A stretch of DNA of 64,000 nt. It comes from an uncultured Acidobacteriia bacterium (GTDB taxonomy: Bacteria > Acidobacteriota > Terriglobia > Bryobacterales > Bryobacteraceae). Of the stretch, positions 52,557 to 61,203 are shown piece after piece. The position numbers and the translations under genes are program-made. The stretch spans positions 56,380 through 120,379 of the forward strand of contig CAIQWJ010000021.1 in NCBI GenBank assembly GCA_903875575.1. Direction: 5' to 3'. Below the pieces are notes generated by a model. The model did no database searches. It saw nothing but the letters and a program-made list of their open reading frames with translations, and had not been told where the DNA came from. Every line of letters begins with the position of its first letter. The stretch's first letter is position 1.

Positions 52557-53779
52557 TACGCCACCCCTTCCGCATTCAATTCGCGTGCCAGCAATTCCAG
52601 AAAAAGACCGACATCGGTGACAACTCCCACTGCTTGTCCGGTCCCCCGGTCGCTCACCTTGGTTGCCACCGCAGGGTTGATGTCCACGCAGACAATCTTC
52701 ACCCAGCTCGGCAGCATATTGCCGGTCGCAATGGAATGCAGCATCGAGCCCAGACAGATCACCAGACCAGCTGATCGCAGCTGCGCCGCATAGGCGTCCT
52801 GCGCCTCATTCATATCCGTAATGGTTTCAGGTAACGGCCCGTCGTCCCGCAGGCTGCCAGCCAGCACGAACGGAACGTTATTCTTCACACACTCGTACAT
52901 CACGCCGGATTTCAGCTTGCCGCTCTCCACCGCGCCGCGAATTCCGCCGGCATGATAAATCGCATTGATGGCCCGCATATGATTGCGATGTCCATGTTCC
53001 GCCTGCCTGCCATCCGCCATCCTGATGCCAAGCGACGTACCAAGGAGCGCCGATTCAATGTCGTGCACACCCAGCGCATTGCCGCTCAGCACCCCGTTGA
53101 TCCAGCCGCCGCGAATCAGCTTCGTCATGCCGGAAACGCCGCCCGTATGCACCACCACCGGACCCGCCACCGCAACAATCGTTTTGCCCTGCTCTTTCGC
53201 CTGCCGGGCCAACGTAGCCGTCTGCCGCACCGCGGTCTCCACCTGTCGCTCAGACGAAATCTCATTCGACATGAAGGCGAACGCCAGCCTGTCCCGTTCC
53301 TTTGATTCCGGTGCTACGCGAATTCCGTGCATGCCCGTGACTACCATGTCGCCAGCCTTGAGATCGCGCAGCCGGCGGCAGTATGCTTCGCCGTCTTTCA
53401 CCACAATCATGGCGTCCATGCGCTGGTTCTGTACTTCCACCCAGTCGCCGGAGAGACGGATAAACGTGTGGTGATTACTCGTGGAGTAAAAATCCTCCGG
53501 CGCACAGCGGTCGCGTTCCACCTGGCGCAGCGTGGCATCGCCGCCCTGCACTGGCGAACAGCCAATCGGCAGTAACTGGGCCAGCAGATGCTCCATCTGT
53601 CGACGGTCCGGCGCTTCCAGCCTTAGTCGCAGATACGACGGCTCGCCGTTCGTGCGCCCAATCTTAAACTGCTCAACTTCAAAGCGACCGTTCGATTCGA
53701 CCACCTTGTCGAAAATCTGTTCCATCAGATGGGAATCGATGAGGTGGCCTTCGGCCTCGACAACTTCTTCAAATGGCAT
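52556..53779 (-). CDS. TIGR00300/LOR-SDH-type protein, putative ornithine cyclodeaminase
   Basis: A 407-residue protein of the TIGR00300 family found in archaea and cyanobacteria. The N-terminal LOR/SDH domain is recognised by EVVEAEGHLIDSHLMEQIFD and PSYLRLRLEAP. The C-terminal part binds a dinucleotide (VAGPVVVHTGG, CVDINPAVATKVSDRGT). Archaeal members are ornithine cyclodeaminases (ornithine to proline plus ammonia), and cyanobacterial relatives are fused to an arginine-guanidine-removing domain; no such domain is present here. The product is therefore assigned only by family. It is the first gene of the three-gene operon with queF and the methyltransferase. Confidence 0.8.
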   Translation of the reverse strand: MPFEEVVEAEGHLIDSHLMEQIFDKVVESNGRFEVEQFKIGRTNGEPSYLRLRLEAPDRRQMEHLLAQLLPIGCSPVQGGDATLRQVERDRCAPEDFYSTSNHHTFIRLSGDWVEVQNQRMDAMIVVKDGEAYCRRLRDLKAGDMVVTGMHGIRVAPESKERDRLAFAFMSNEISSERQVETAVRQTATLARQAKEQGKTIVAVAGPVVVHTGGVSGMTKLIRGGWINGVLSGNALGVHDIESALLGTSLGIRMADGRQAEHGHRNHMRAINAIYHAGGIRGAVESGKLKSGVMYECVKNNVPFVLAGSLRDDGPLPETITDMNEAQDAYAAQLRSAGLVICLGSMLHSIATGNMLPSWVKIVCVDINPAVATKVSDRGTGQAVGVVTDVGLFLELLARELNAEGVA

Positions 53780-53921
53780 GAAATACCAGTCTAACCGAGT
53801 GCCGCCGGGTCGACGGGAGCCCGATGGCCGAATCTCGCCCCGATGGCGGAAACGGGGAGCCCGCGCAGGGAGTTTCCGAGCGGAAAGACGGAGTGGGTTA
53901 AAATGGTTTTGTCGCCCTTGC

Positions 53922-53995
53922 TGGGAGATCGTCTAACGGTAAGACTGCAGCCTCTGGAGCTGCGTATCGGGGTTCGAATCCCTGTCTCCCAGCCA
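53922..53995 (+). tRNA. tRNA-Gln (anticodon CTG)
   Basis: The sequence folds as a full cloverleaf. The acceptor stem pairs TGGGAGA (53922-53928) with TCTCCCA (53985-53991); the anticodon stem is GCAGC/GCTGC around loop CTCTGGA, giving anticodon CTG at 53954-53956, which reads CAG. The T loop GTTCGAATC is canonical. The discriminator base is G, and CCA (53993-53995) is encoded. The gene stands alone between the divergent TIGR00300 gene and the sugar ABC operon. Confidence 0.96.
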
Positions 53996-54111
53996 CTTCC
54001 CCTCTTTAACGGGCTAGAGCCCATTTCCCGCCAGCCTCCGCAGGCTTCCGGCTCCACCGTAGCTCTCCTTCGCATATAATCAACTGTTTTCGTCACACTG
54101 GGGGAAAGTTC

Positions 54112-55086
54112 ATGGGAAATTTCAAATTCCGCGCCGCTTTGGCAGGTCTGGCAATGCTTCTCGCCAATACCGCCTGCAATCGAAATACGCAGCTCCGCAT
54201 CGCCGTCATCCCCAAGGGGCAGACGCATATCTTCTGGCAATCCGTCCATGCGGGCGCGGCCAAAGCAGGTAACGAATTCGGTGCCCAGATCCTCTGGAAC
54301 GGCCCGGCCACCGAACTCGACCTGAGCAAACAAATCGGCATCGTTGACGATTTCATCAATCAGCACGTGGATGGCATCGCTCTCGCCCCGGCCCACGGCG
54401 AATCGCTTGTCCCCGTCGTGGAACACGCCGCCGAAATGAAGATCCCCGTTTCTATCTTCGATTCCGGCATCAAAACCGACAAGTACGTCAGCTACGTTTC
54501 CACCGACAACTACAAAGGCGGTGTGATGGCTGGCCAGCGCATGGGCGAGATCCTGCCGAAGGGCGGCAAGATCGCCATCATCGCCACCACCCCCGGTGGC
54601 GTCTCCACCATGGAGCGCGAAGCAGGCTTCAAAGATACGATCGCTAAAAACTTCCCCGGCATCGAAGTGGTCGCCTTCCAGTACGGCATGTCGGACCGGG
54701 CCAAGAGCCTCTCCGTTGCCGAGGATATCCTGACCGCGAACCCTGGCATCGCCGCCATCTTCTGCAGCAATGAATCCGGCTCCATCGGCGCGGTACAGGG
54801 CGCAAAATCTCATAACCTCGCGGGCAAAGTGAAGATCGTCGGCTTCGATTCATCGCCCACGCTGATCGAAGATGTCCAGGCCGGCAATATCGACTCGTTG
54901 GTGGTTCAGAACCCCTTCAATATGGGCTACATGGTCGTCAAGAGTCTCGTGGACCAGCTTCACGGCAAGACTCCGGAGAAGCGAATCGACACCGGTGCCA
55001 CGCTCGTGACTGCCGCCAACCTGAAAGATCAGGCCGTGCAGGACCTCCTCAATCCCCCGATCGACAAGTACCTCAACAGCAAATAG
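54112..55086 (+). CDS. Sugar ABC transporter substrate-binding protein, RbsB-like
   Basis: A 324-residue periplasmic-binding protein of the ribose/galactose type. The N-terminus has a signal sequence with a possible lipobox (LANTAC), suggesting it is anchored by lipid. Core motifs of the fold are LRIAVIPKGQTHIFWQSVHAG, YVSYVSTDNYKGGVMAGQRM and VKIVGFDSSPTLIEDVQ, and NPFNMGYMVVKSL near the end. It should capture a sugar for the ATPase and permease encoded directly after it (gap of 3 bases to the ATPase). The sugar is not determined by sequence; no catabolic genes are adjacent except the PfpI-like protein. Confidence 0.9.
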   Translation: MGNFKFRAALAGLAMLLANTACNRNTQLRIAVIPKGQTHIFWQSVHAGAAKAGNEFGAQILWNGPATELDLSKQIGIVDDFINQHVDGIALAPAHGESLVPVVEHAAEMKIPVSIFDSGIKTDKYVSYVSTDNYKGGVMAGQRMGEILPKGGKIAIIATTPGGVSTMEREAGFKDTIAKNFPGIEVVAFQYGMSDRAKSLSVAEDILTANPGIAAIFCSNESGSIGAVQGAKSHNLAGKVKIVGFDSSPTLIEDVQAGNIDSLVVQNPFNMGYMVVKSLVDQLHGKTPEKRIDTGATLVTAANLKDQAVQDLLNPPIDKYLNSK

Positions 55087-55089
55087 GCC

Positions 55090-56583
55090 ATGTCTGAACC
55101 TCTTCTCGAGATGGCCGGCGTCACCAAGTCATTCGGGGGGAACTGCGTCCTCTCTGCCATCGATCTCACGTTGTACCCCCACGAAGTCCACGCCCTTGTG
55201 GGCGAAAATGGCGCGGGCAAGTCCACCCTGATGAAGATCCTGAATGGCGTCTACACGATGGATTCCGGCTCTGTTCGTCTGGGCGGAACGGATCTCCGGA
55301 TTACCAGCCCGCATGATGCCCGCAAGGCAGGCATCAGTATGATCTTCCAGGAGCAGATTCTGGCGAACGACCTCACTGTCGCTGAGAATATCTTCCTGGG
55401 CATGGAACCCGTTCGGCCATCCGGCCTTCTCGACAATCGCAAACTAATCAGCGATGCTCAGGAGGTCCTGAAACGCCACAACTTCCCCATTGCTGCCACC
55501 GCTCGCGTCGGCAATCTCACCCGCGCCGAACGCCAACTCGTGGAAATCGCCCGCGCTCTTGCCACTGCTGCGCGGATTATCGTCATGGACGAGCCCACCG
55601 CCGTGCTCTCCCAGAAGGAAAGCCAAGAACTCTTCCGCATCATCGCTGAACTCAAAGCGAAAGGGCTGGCCATCGTCTACATCTCCCATCGCATGGAAGA
55701 AATCGAGCGCCTCGCCGACCGCGTCACCATCCTCCGCGATGGCAAACGCGTTTTCACGGGAGAAAGCAACACCATCGATGCCGCCGGTATCATCCGCCAA
55801 ATGGTCGGTCGCAACATCGAAGAACTTTATCCGCCATTACCGGAACCTGCCCCGGAAATCGTCCTCGAAGTGCGCGGGCTGGCGTGTCGCAAGACCCATG
55901 GCGCGGAATATCGCGACATCTCATTTGACCTGCATCGTGGCGAGATCCTCGGTTTCGCCGGCCTTGTCGGCGCTGGCCGTACCGACGTTGCCCGAGGCAT
56001 CTTCGGCCTCGATCCCCCAACCGCCGGCTCCATTTCTCTCCGTGGCAAACCCGTTGCCTTCAGTTCCACCGGCGAAGCCATTGGCGCGGGTATCGGCTAT
56101 CTGACAGAAGATCGCAAGGGCGTCGGTATTCTCCCCGACATGTCCGTCACGCAGAATATTTCCATCGCCGCGCTCAGTTCCATGAGTTCCGGCCCGGTCC
56201 TCAATCTGGCCGAAGAAACCCGGCGCTGCGGCGAACTCATCAACAAACTCAATATCAAGGCGCGCTCCTCCTCCATGCCGATCGGTCGCCTTTCCGGCGG
56301 TAATCAGCAGAAAGCTTTGCTCGCCCGCTGGCTCTTCGCGGGCTCCTCCGTTCTGCTTCTCGACGAACCCACGCAGGGCGTCGACCTCGGCACTCGCGCC
56401 GAAATCTATCTCTTAATGCGGGAAATCGTAGCCAACGGCGGTTCCATTCTGATGATCTCTTCCGACCTCCCCGAACTCCTGGGCATGAGCCACCGCATAG
56501 CCGTCATGCGCCGAGGGGAACTGGTTGCTATGCTTCCCGCCGTCGGGGCAACACAGGAACAAGTTATGCAACATGCGGCCTGA
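55090..56583 (+). CDS. Sugar ABC transporter ATP-binding protein, RbsA/MglA-like
   Basis: A 497-residue protein with two ATPase domains, as in RbsA/MglA/XylG. The first has Walker A GENGAGKSTLMK, a degenerate signature LTRAERQLVEIARAL and Walker B IIVMDEPTAVLS; the second has GAGRTDVARGIFG, the signature RLSGGNQQKALLARWL and VLLLDEPTQGVDLG. The degenerate first site and intact second signature are normal for the family. It energises uptake through the permease whose start follows 19 bases downstream. Confidence 0.95.
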   Translation: MSEPLLEMAGVTKSFGGNCVLSAIDLTLYPHEVHALVGENGAGKSTLMKILNGVYTMDSGSVRLGGTDLRITSPHDARKAGISMIFQEQILANDLTVAENIFLGMEPVRPSGLLDNRKLISDAQEVLKRHNFPIAATARVGNLTRAERQLVEIARALATAARIIVMDEPTAVLSQKESQELFRIIAELKAKGLAIVYISHRMEEIERLADRVTILRDGKRVFTGESNTIDAAGIIRQMVGRNIEELYPPLPEPAPEIVLEVRGLACRKTHGAEYRDISFDLHRGEILGFAGLVGAGRTDVARGIFGLDPPTAGSISLRGKPVAFSSTGEAIGAGIGYLTEDRKGVGILPDMSVTQNISIAALSSMSSGPVLNLAEETRRCGELINKLNIKARSSSMPIGRLSGGNQQKALLARWLFAGSSVLLLDEPTQGVDLGTRAEIYLLMREIVANGGSILMISSDLPELLGMSHRIAVMRRGELVAMLPAVGATQEQVMQHAA

Positions 56584-56602
56584 GAATATGCTGAGTTAAC
56601 CC

Positions 56603-57532
56603 ATGAGAGACCTGCTCAAAAAATTTCTGCCTTTTGCCACACTGATCGCGCTGTTCATCGGCCTCACCATCGCCTCGCCTTACTTTCTGACGGTCGGCAA
56701 CCTCTCGTCGGTCATCCGCCAGACCACTGTGATCACCATCATGGCAATCGGCATGACCGTTGTCATCGCCTCGGGTGCCATTGATCTGTCAGTCGGTTCC
56801 ATGGTGGGGCTGACGGGCGTTTGCGGCGCTATGCTGATCTCGAATCACCAGCCCACGGTTGTGGCGCTGCTCGGCGCAATCCTGGTCGGAGCCATCTGCG
56901 GCACCGTGAATGGCACGGCCATCGTCTTACTCCGAATCCCGCCGTTCATCGCCACACTCGGTGCTCTCGGTATCTACCGTGGTCTCACGCTCCTGATCAC
57001 GGGCGGCATCCCAATCGCCAACCTTACTCATAATTTCGGCGTTCTGGCCAATGGTGACGTCTTCGGAATCCCGGTTCCACTCTTCTTTCTGGTTGCCGTG
57101 GCCATCGCGATCCATCTCACCCTGAGGTTCACCAAACTCGGACGCTACGCCTACGCAATCGGCAGCAACGTGGAAGCGGCCCGCTGCTCTGGAATCCGCA
57201 TCGGCTTGTTCATTGGTCTGATCTACGCGCTAAACGGAGCGCTGGCTGGCATGGCCGGCATGATCGAGGCTGCCCGCCTCGTTACCGGTCAGCCCACCGC
57301 CGGCGATGGCTACGAACTCCGTGTCATCGCCGCCGTTGTGATCGGTGGAGGCAGTCTGAACGGAGGGCAGGGAACTGTCATCGGTACCGTTATTGGTTCC
57401 ATGATCATGGGCCTCCTGAGCAATGGCTGTAACCTGCTCGGTATCTCGCCGTTTCTGCAGCAGGTGATCATCGGTGCCGTCATCGTAATGGCTGTCAGCT
57501 TCGACGAATTCCAGCGCCGCCGCATGGCATAG
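56603..57532 (+). CDS. Sugar ABC transporter permease, RbsC-like
   Basis: A 309-residue inner-membrane permease of the branched-chain/ribose type with about eight to ten membrane helices. The family block VIASGAIDLSVGSMVGLTG near helix 2-3 and the cytoplasmic loop NVEAARCSGIRIG (EAA-like) are diagnostic, and GGSLNGGQGTVIGTVIG lies in the last third. It completes the one-permease ABC importer. The PfpI-like gene begins 10 bases after its stop, so it is probably in the same transcript. Confidence 0.93.
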   Translation: MRDLLKKFLPFATLIALFIGLTIASPYFLTVGNLSSVIRQTTVITIMAIGMTVVIASGAIDLSVGSMVGLTGVCGAMLISNHQPTVVALLGAILVGAICGTVNGTAIVLLRIPPFIATLGALGIYRGLTLLITGGIPIANLTHNFGVLANGDVFGIPVPLFFLVAVAIAIHLTLRFTKLGRYAYAIGSNVEAARCSGIRIGLFIGLIYALNGALAGMAGMIEAARLVTGQPTAGDGYELRVIAAVVIGGGSLNGGQGTVIGTVIGSMIMGLLSNGCNLLGISPFLQQVIIGAVIVMAVSFDEFQRRRMA

Positions 57533-57542
57533 AATATCCTCC

Positions 57543-58097
57543 ATGCGCAAAGTACTCATCATCACCGGCGATGGCGGCGAAGCCTACGAAGCACTCTACG
57601 CCGTCCACCGCCTCCGCGAAGAAGGCTACACCGCCGTCGTAGCAGCTCCCTCCGTCCGCCGCCTCCATCTCGTCGTTCATGATTTCGAACCCGGCTGGGA
57701 TACTTACATCGAAAGACCCGGCTACGGTCTTGCTTCCGATATCACCATCTCTCAGGCCCGCGCGGAAGATTTCGACGCCATTCTCATCCTCGGTGGTCGC
57801 GCCCCGGAATATCTGCGGAACGACAAGAATCTCATCGCCCTCACCCAGGACTTTGCCCGCCTCGACAAATGGATCTTCTCTATCTGCCACGGTATCCAGA
57901 TCCTCGCAGCCGCCGACCTCCTCCAGGGCAAACGCGTCACCTGCTACGAACACCTCCGCTGGGACGTCGAATCCACCGGCGGCACCTGGTGCAAAGAACA
58001 GGCTGTTCGCGACGGACGGATCGTTTCCTCCCAGACCTGGGAATCGCACCCCGAGTTCTACCACGAACTGATGTCCTGTCTCGCTCAACCTTCGTAA
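57543..58097 (+). CDS. DJ-1/PfpI family protein
   Basis: A 184-residue protein of the DJ-1/PfpI (glutamine-amidotransferase-like) fold. The nucleophile elbow ICHGIQIL places Cys before His, as in catalytic members, and the family block DFDAILILGGRAPEYLR carries the conserved Glu. PfpI-like proteins are variously described as proteases, glyoxalases or chaperones; which applies here is unknown. It is last in the sugar-transport operon, so it may act on a sugar-derived aldehyde (inference). The 142 bases after it lead to metK and show no riboswitch that I can recognise. Confidence 0.88.
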   Translation: MRKVLIITGDGGEAYEALYAVHRLREEGYTAVVAAPSVRRLHLVVHDFEPGWDTYIERPGYGLASDITISQARAEDFDAILILGGRAPEYLRNDKNLIALTQDFARLDKWIFSICHGIQILAAADLLQGKRVTCYEHLRWDVESTGGTWCKEQAVRDGRIVSSQTWESHPEFYHELMSCLAQPS

Positions 58098-58239
58098 TAG
58101 CCGCTCAGTAGCCCAACAGCGCCGTTCCGTTCCGGGCTTTTGGGCCATCCTGAACGTGTTGTTAAACTAGTAGATTGGTCCGGGAAGCGCCCCGCGCGTC
58201 CCGCTCCATCGGTCCTTACCGAATCCAACTGGAGAGTTC

Positions 58240-59394
58240 ATGGCAGAGTTGAAAAAGTTTCTGTTTACGTCCGAATCGGTCACCGAAGGCCATCCGGATA
58301 AAGTCGCCGACCATATTTCGGATGCCGTTCTGGACGCTGTTCTGGCGCAGGATCCCCTGGGCCGCGTGGCCTGCGAAGTTCTGGTCACCACAGGCACCTG
58401 CATTGTGGCCGGTGAAATCACCACCAACTGCTATATCGACGTTCCGACGATCGCACGCAACACCATCCGCGAGATCGGCTACACCGACGCCGCATTCGGC
58501 TTCGACGGCAATACCTGCGGCGTGCTCAATCTGATCCAGAGCCAGTCGCCCGATATTGCCATGGGCGTGGATACCGGCGGTGCCGGCGACCAGGGCCTGA
58601 TGTTCGGCTACGCCTGCGACGAAACCGAAGAGTTGATGCCGCTGCCGATTCAGCTGGCGCATCGCCTTTGCGAAAAGCTTTCCGAAGTCCGTAAGGCGGG
58701 TGGCCTCAAGTACCTCCGCCCGGACGGCAAGAGCCAGGTTTCGGTGGAATATGTGGATGGGAAGCCCGTCCGTATCGACGCCATCGTGGTTTCCACGCAG
58801 CACGGCGACAACGTTTCCACCGAGAAGCTGCGTAAGGATATCCGCAAGTACATCATCGACCCCGTGGTGCCGAAGAATATGGTGGACAAGAACACCAAGT
58901 ACCACATCAACCCGACCGGTCGCTTCGTCATTGGCGGACCCAACGGCGATACCGGCCTCACCGGTCGTAAGATCATCGTAGATACTTACGGTGGCATGGG
59001 CCGTCACGGCGGTGGCGCGTTCTCGGGCAAAGATCCGACAAAGGTGGACCGCTCGGCCTGCTACATGGCCCGCTACATTGCCAAGAACGTGGTAGCCGCT
59101 GGTCTCGCTACGAAAGCGGAAGTGCAGTTGGCTTACGCGATCGGCGTGGCGGAACCTGTTTCCGTCATGGTGGACACTTTCGGCACCGGCACGATTCCGA
59201 GCGAGAAGATTACCGAACTCGTGCGTGCAAACTTCCCGCTGACCCCGAAGGGGATTATCGACCATTTGAAGCTGCGCCGCCCGGTCTATAAGGCCACGGC
59301 TGCGTTCGGTCACTTCGGTCGCACTGGCCCCGGCTTCACATGGGAAAAGACGGACAAAGCGAAGGCTCTCAAGGCCGCCGCGAAGGGTCTGTAA
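58240..59394 (+). CDS. metK: S-adenosylmethionine synthase
   Basis: A 384-residue enzyme that makes S-adenosylmethionine from methionine and ATP. The opening [21 protein letters not shown] split across the first 30 residues, the P-loop-like [16 protein letters not shown], and [10 protein letters not shown] are all present and complete. Length is normal. ATG 58240 is preceded by GGAGAG. It is a single gene, with the sugar-transport operon ending upstream in the same direction. Confidence 0.97.
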   Translation: MAELKKFLFTSESVTEGHPDKVADHISDAVLDAVLAQDPLGRVACEVLVTTGTCIVAGEITTNCYIDVPTIARNTIREIGYTDAAFGFDGNTCGVLNLIQSQSPDIAMGVDTGGAGDQGLMFGYACDETEELMPLPIQLAHRLCEKLSEVRKAGGLKYLRPDGKSQVSVEYVDGKPVRIDAIVVSTQHGDNVSTEKLRKDIRKYIIDPVVPKNMVDKNTKYHINPTGRFVIGGPNGDTGLTGRKIIVDTYGGMGRHGGGAFSGKDPTKVDRSACYMARYIAKNVVAAGLATKAEVQLAYAIGVAEPVSVMVDTFGTGTIPSEKITELVRANFPLTPKGIIDHLKLRRPVYKATAAFGHFGRTGPGFTWEKTDKAKALKAAAKGL

Positions 59395-59414
59395 CTTCCG
59401 TCTGAGCCCCGCTT

Positions 59415-59579
59415 ATGTGCGCCTGCGGGTGTTTTGTATTACTGGCAGCGGCAGGCGGAATAGCCTGGTGCGTCATGAATGGACAATGGCTACCGTGTGC
59501 GGCAATCGTCGCCGCCACGGTAGCCATAGCTTTTTTCGGTAAGAAATACTCCGGCTGGCGTCCGCCAGCCAAACGATAG
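59415..59579 (+). CDS. Small two-helix membrane protein (54 residues), unannotated
   Basis: A short frame after metK begins MCACGCFVLL and ends RPPAKR. It has two hydrophobic segments (FVLLAAAGGIAWCVM and CAAIVAATVAIAFFG) separated by the turn NGQWLP, and a basic C-terminal tail, a layout common for small inner-membrane proteins. Four Cys lie in the first 20 residues. No Shine-Dalgarno is obvious and no family is recognised. Such small Cys-starting proteins are seen near housekeeping genes in this phylum, but I cannot prove expression. Confidence 0.4.
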   Translation: MCACGCFVLLAAAGGIAWCVMNGQWLPCAAIVAATVAIAFFGKKYSGWRPPAKR

Positions 59580-59585
59580 CAGCTT

Positions 59586-60173
59586 CTACTTCACGGTGAA
59601 CGGCACGCTGGCCGTCACGTTTTCAAACTTCACGCCCAACGTCCCGGCGGCCCCGCCACTGCTCGTCAAATCGATCTTCAGGGTTTCCGTTGGCGCCGTC
59701 GGCTTGCTCATCGTCATGGCCACGCGTCCCACTTCCGTTGCCGGGTTATTCGTCGTAGTGCCATCCATGTTGATACCCCACAGATGCTTGCCGTTCGCAG
59801 CCATCAGGGTTTTGTTGATGATGAGGTCCCACTGGCCTTTATTGAGTGCGATGTAAAGCGCATAATCACCCTTCGGCAGCGTCAACCCCTTAAATACCAA
59901 ATCGCCATCGGTATGCAGAATCGTGGCATAATCGGCCCCCATGCGCCAAACGCTGCCTTCCGGCTGCAGGGCGGTCGGGCTGCCAAACATCTTGCGGCCC
60001 TTCACCGAAGGCGCATGGTAGAAAACCCAGACCTGCTTACCCGCAATCGTGACTGCGGTTTCCGCTTCCGGCGACTGCGCGTTCCCCGTCTTGAGTTCGT
60101 CTTTCTTAATCTGGGCGCTGGCGATACCCGAAATTCCGGCCAGCAATAAAGCAAACAGAGCTATTTGTCTCAT
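59586..60173 (-). CDS. DUF2911 family secreted protein
   Basis: A 195-residue exported protein of DUF2911, common in Acidobacteria and Bacteroidetes and of unknown function. The signal peptide is ALFALLLAGISGIASAQ. Core blocks are AVTIAGKQVWVFYHAPSVKGRKMFG, GSVWRMGADYATILHTDGD and LPKGDYALYIALNKGQWDLIIN. The beta-rich pattern suggests a jelly-roll domain. ATG 60173 gives a clean signal peptide; the frame upstream to 60233 does not. It is downstream of the dehydrogenase gene on the same strand, 56 bases apart, and may be co-transcribed. Confidence 0.8.
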   Translation of the reverse strand: MRQIALFALLLAGISGIASAQIKKDELKTGNAQSPEAETAVTIAGKQVWVFYHAPSVKGRKMFGSPTALQPEGSVWRMGADYATILHTDGDLVFKGLTLPKGDYALYIALNKGQWDLIINKTLMAANGKHLWGINMDGTTTNNPATEVGRVAMTMSKPTAPTETLKIDLTSSGGAAGTLGVKFENVTASVPFTVK

Positions 60174-60229
60174 GGCACTTTCGAGTATACACAGAGTTTT
60201 CGCGATAGGTGTTTCCTTCGGGGACCGCT

Positions 60230-61183
60230 TCATGCCGTGAGCAAGACTTTCAATACGCCCTTCTCCGCCGCCCTCGCAAACGCTTCCTTCGCCCGAGACA
60301 GAGGAATCCTCTCCGACACCATCGACGCCACATCCACAGCCCCGCGCGCCAGCAACTCCAGCGCCGGTTCAAACCTCCCGCAACGCGAACCCACCAGCGT
60401 AATCTCGTTCACGATCACCGGTGCCGTATCCACCGGCACCTCGCCGTGCATTGTCGATTTCAGTACCACAGTGCCCCGCGGTTCCACCATCTGGACTGCC
60501 GACCTCAGCCCCCCGGGCGATCCCGTCGCATCCACCACATAGCGAAACGCCGCCATCGGCAGACTTCCCCCAATGATCTCCGTCGTGACCCCGCGCGCTG
60601 CCGAAATCCGAAGCTTCTCCGCATGCTTCCCGTACTGAATGACACGGCATCCGTGCGCCTGAAGCACCTGCGCGATCAGCAAGCCGAGCTTGCCATCGCC
60701 CAGCACCGCCACCTCATCCCCTGCTGTCAGCGGTACCTGATCCAGAATCTCGCAGGCCGCCCCCAACGGCTCTACGAAAACAGCCGCTTCAAGTGAAATT
60801 CCATCCGGCACCACATGCAGATTCCGTTCGGGCAACGTCAGAAACTCGCTGAACGCACCTGGGTGCTTCACAATTCCCAGCACCGTCCGCTGCGGGCAGT
60901 GCCTTCCCAGCCCGCGCGCACACCACGAGCATCTACCGCATGCAAGATTAATTTCCCCCACCACTCGCTTGCCGATCAGTTCGGGCGAATCCGCTTCCAC
61001 CACCTCGCCCACAAACTCGTGTCCAGGCGTCCCGGAGAATCCGTAATACCCGCGTTGCAGCTCCAGGTCGGTATTGCAGATACCCGCGATAAGCAGCCGA
61101 ATACGTGCAAATCCGGGAAGAAGCTCAGGTTGAGCAAGGTCACGGAGTTCCACAACTCCGGCTTCGAGATGAACGGACAGCAT
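60230..61183 (-). CDS. Zinc-dependent medium-chain dehydrogenase
   Basis: A 317-residue alcohol/polyol dehydrogenase-like protein. The catalytic-zinc region is GICNTDLELQRGYYGFSGTPGHEFVGEV, the structural-zinc lobe is CGRCSWCARGLGRHC (four Cys), and the Rossmann turn is VAVLGDGKLGLLIAQVL. It is short for the family (usually 340-380), chiefly through a reduced C-terminal domain. Substrate and cofactor preference are unknown. The gene is in the minus-strand group with the DUF2911 gene and, upstream, the universal stress protein (20-base gap). Confidence 0.88.
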   Translation of the reverse strand: MLSVHLEAGVVELRDLAQPELLPGFARIRLLIAGICNTDLELQRGYYGFSGTPGHEFVGEVVEADSPELIGKRVVGEINLACGRCSWCARGLGRHCPQRTVLGIVKHPGAFSEFLTLPERNLHVVPDGISLEAAVFVEPLGAACEILDQVPLTAGDEVAVLGDGKLGLLIAQVLQAHGCRVIQYGKHAEKLRISAARGVTTEIIGGSLPMAAFRYVVDATGSPGGLRSAVQMVEPRGTVVLKSTMHGEVPVDTAPVIVNEITLVGSRCGRFEPALELLARGAVDVASMVSERIPLSRAKEAFARAAEKGVLKVLLTA

Positions 61184-61203
61184 GCGCCAATTCTACGCTG
61201 TCA

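Noticed and set aside
58110..58141. Possible terminator after the PfpI-like gene (AGCCC...GGGCT followed by TTTT)
   Set aside because: The stem is only 5 base pairs across a 19-base loop, too weak to call.
58098..58239. SAM riboswitch before metK
   Set aside because: I could not find the conserved core of any SAM riboswitch class in this leader; a covariance-model search would be decisive.
58216..59313. 365-codon open frame on the minus strand opposite metK
   Set aside because: It mirrors metK exactly, and its His/Gly/Val-rich translation has no family resemblance.
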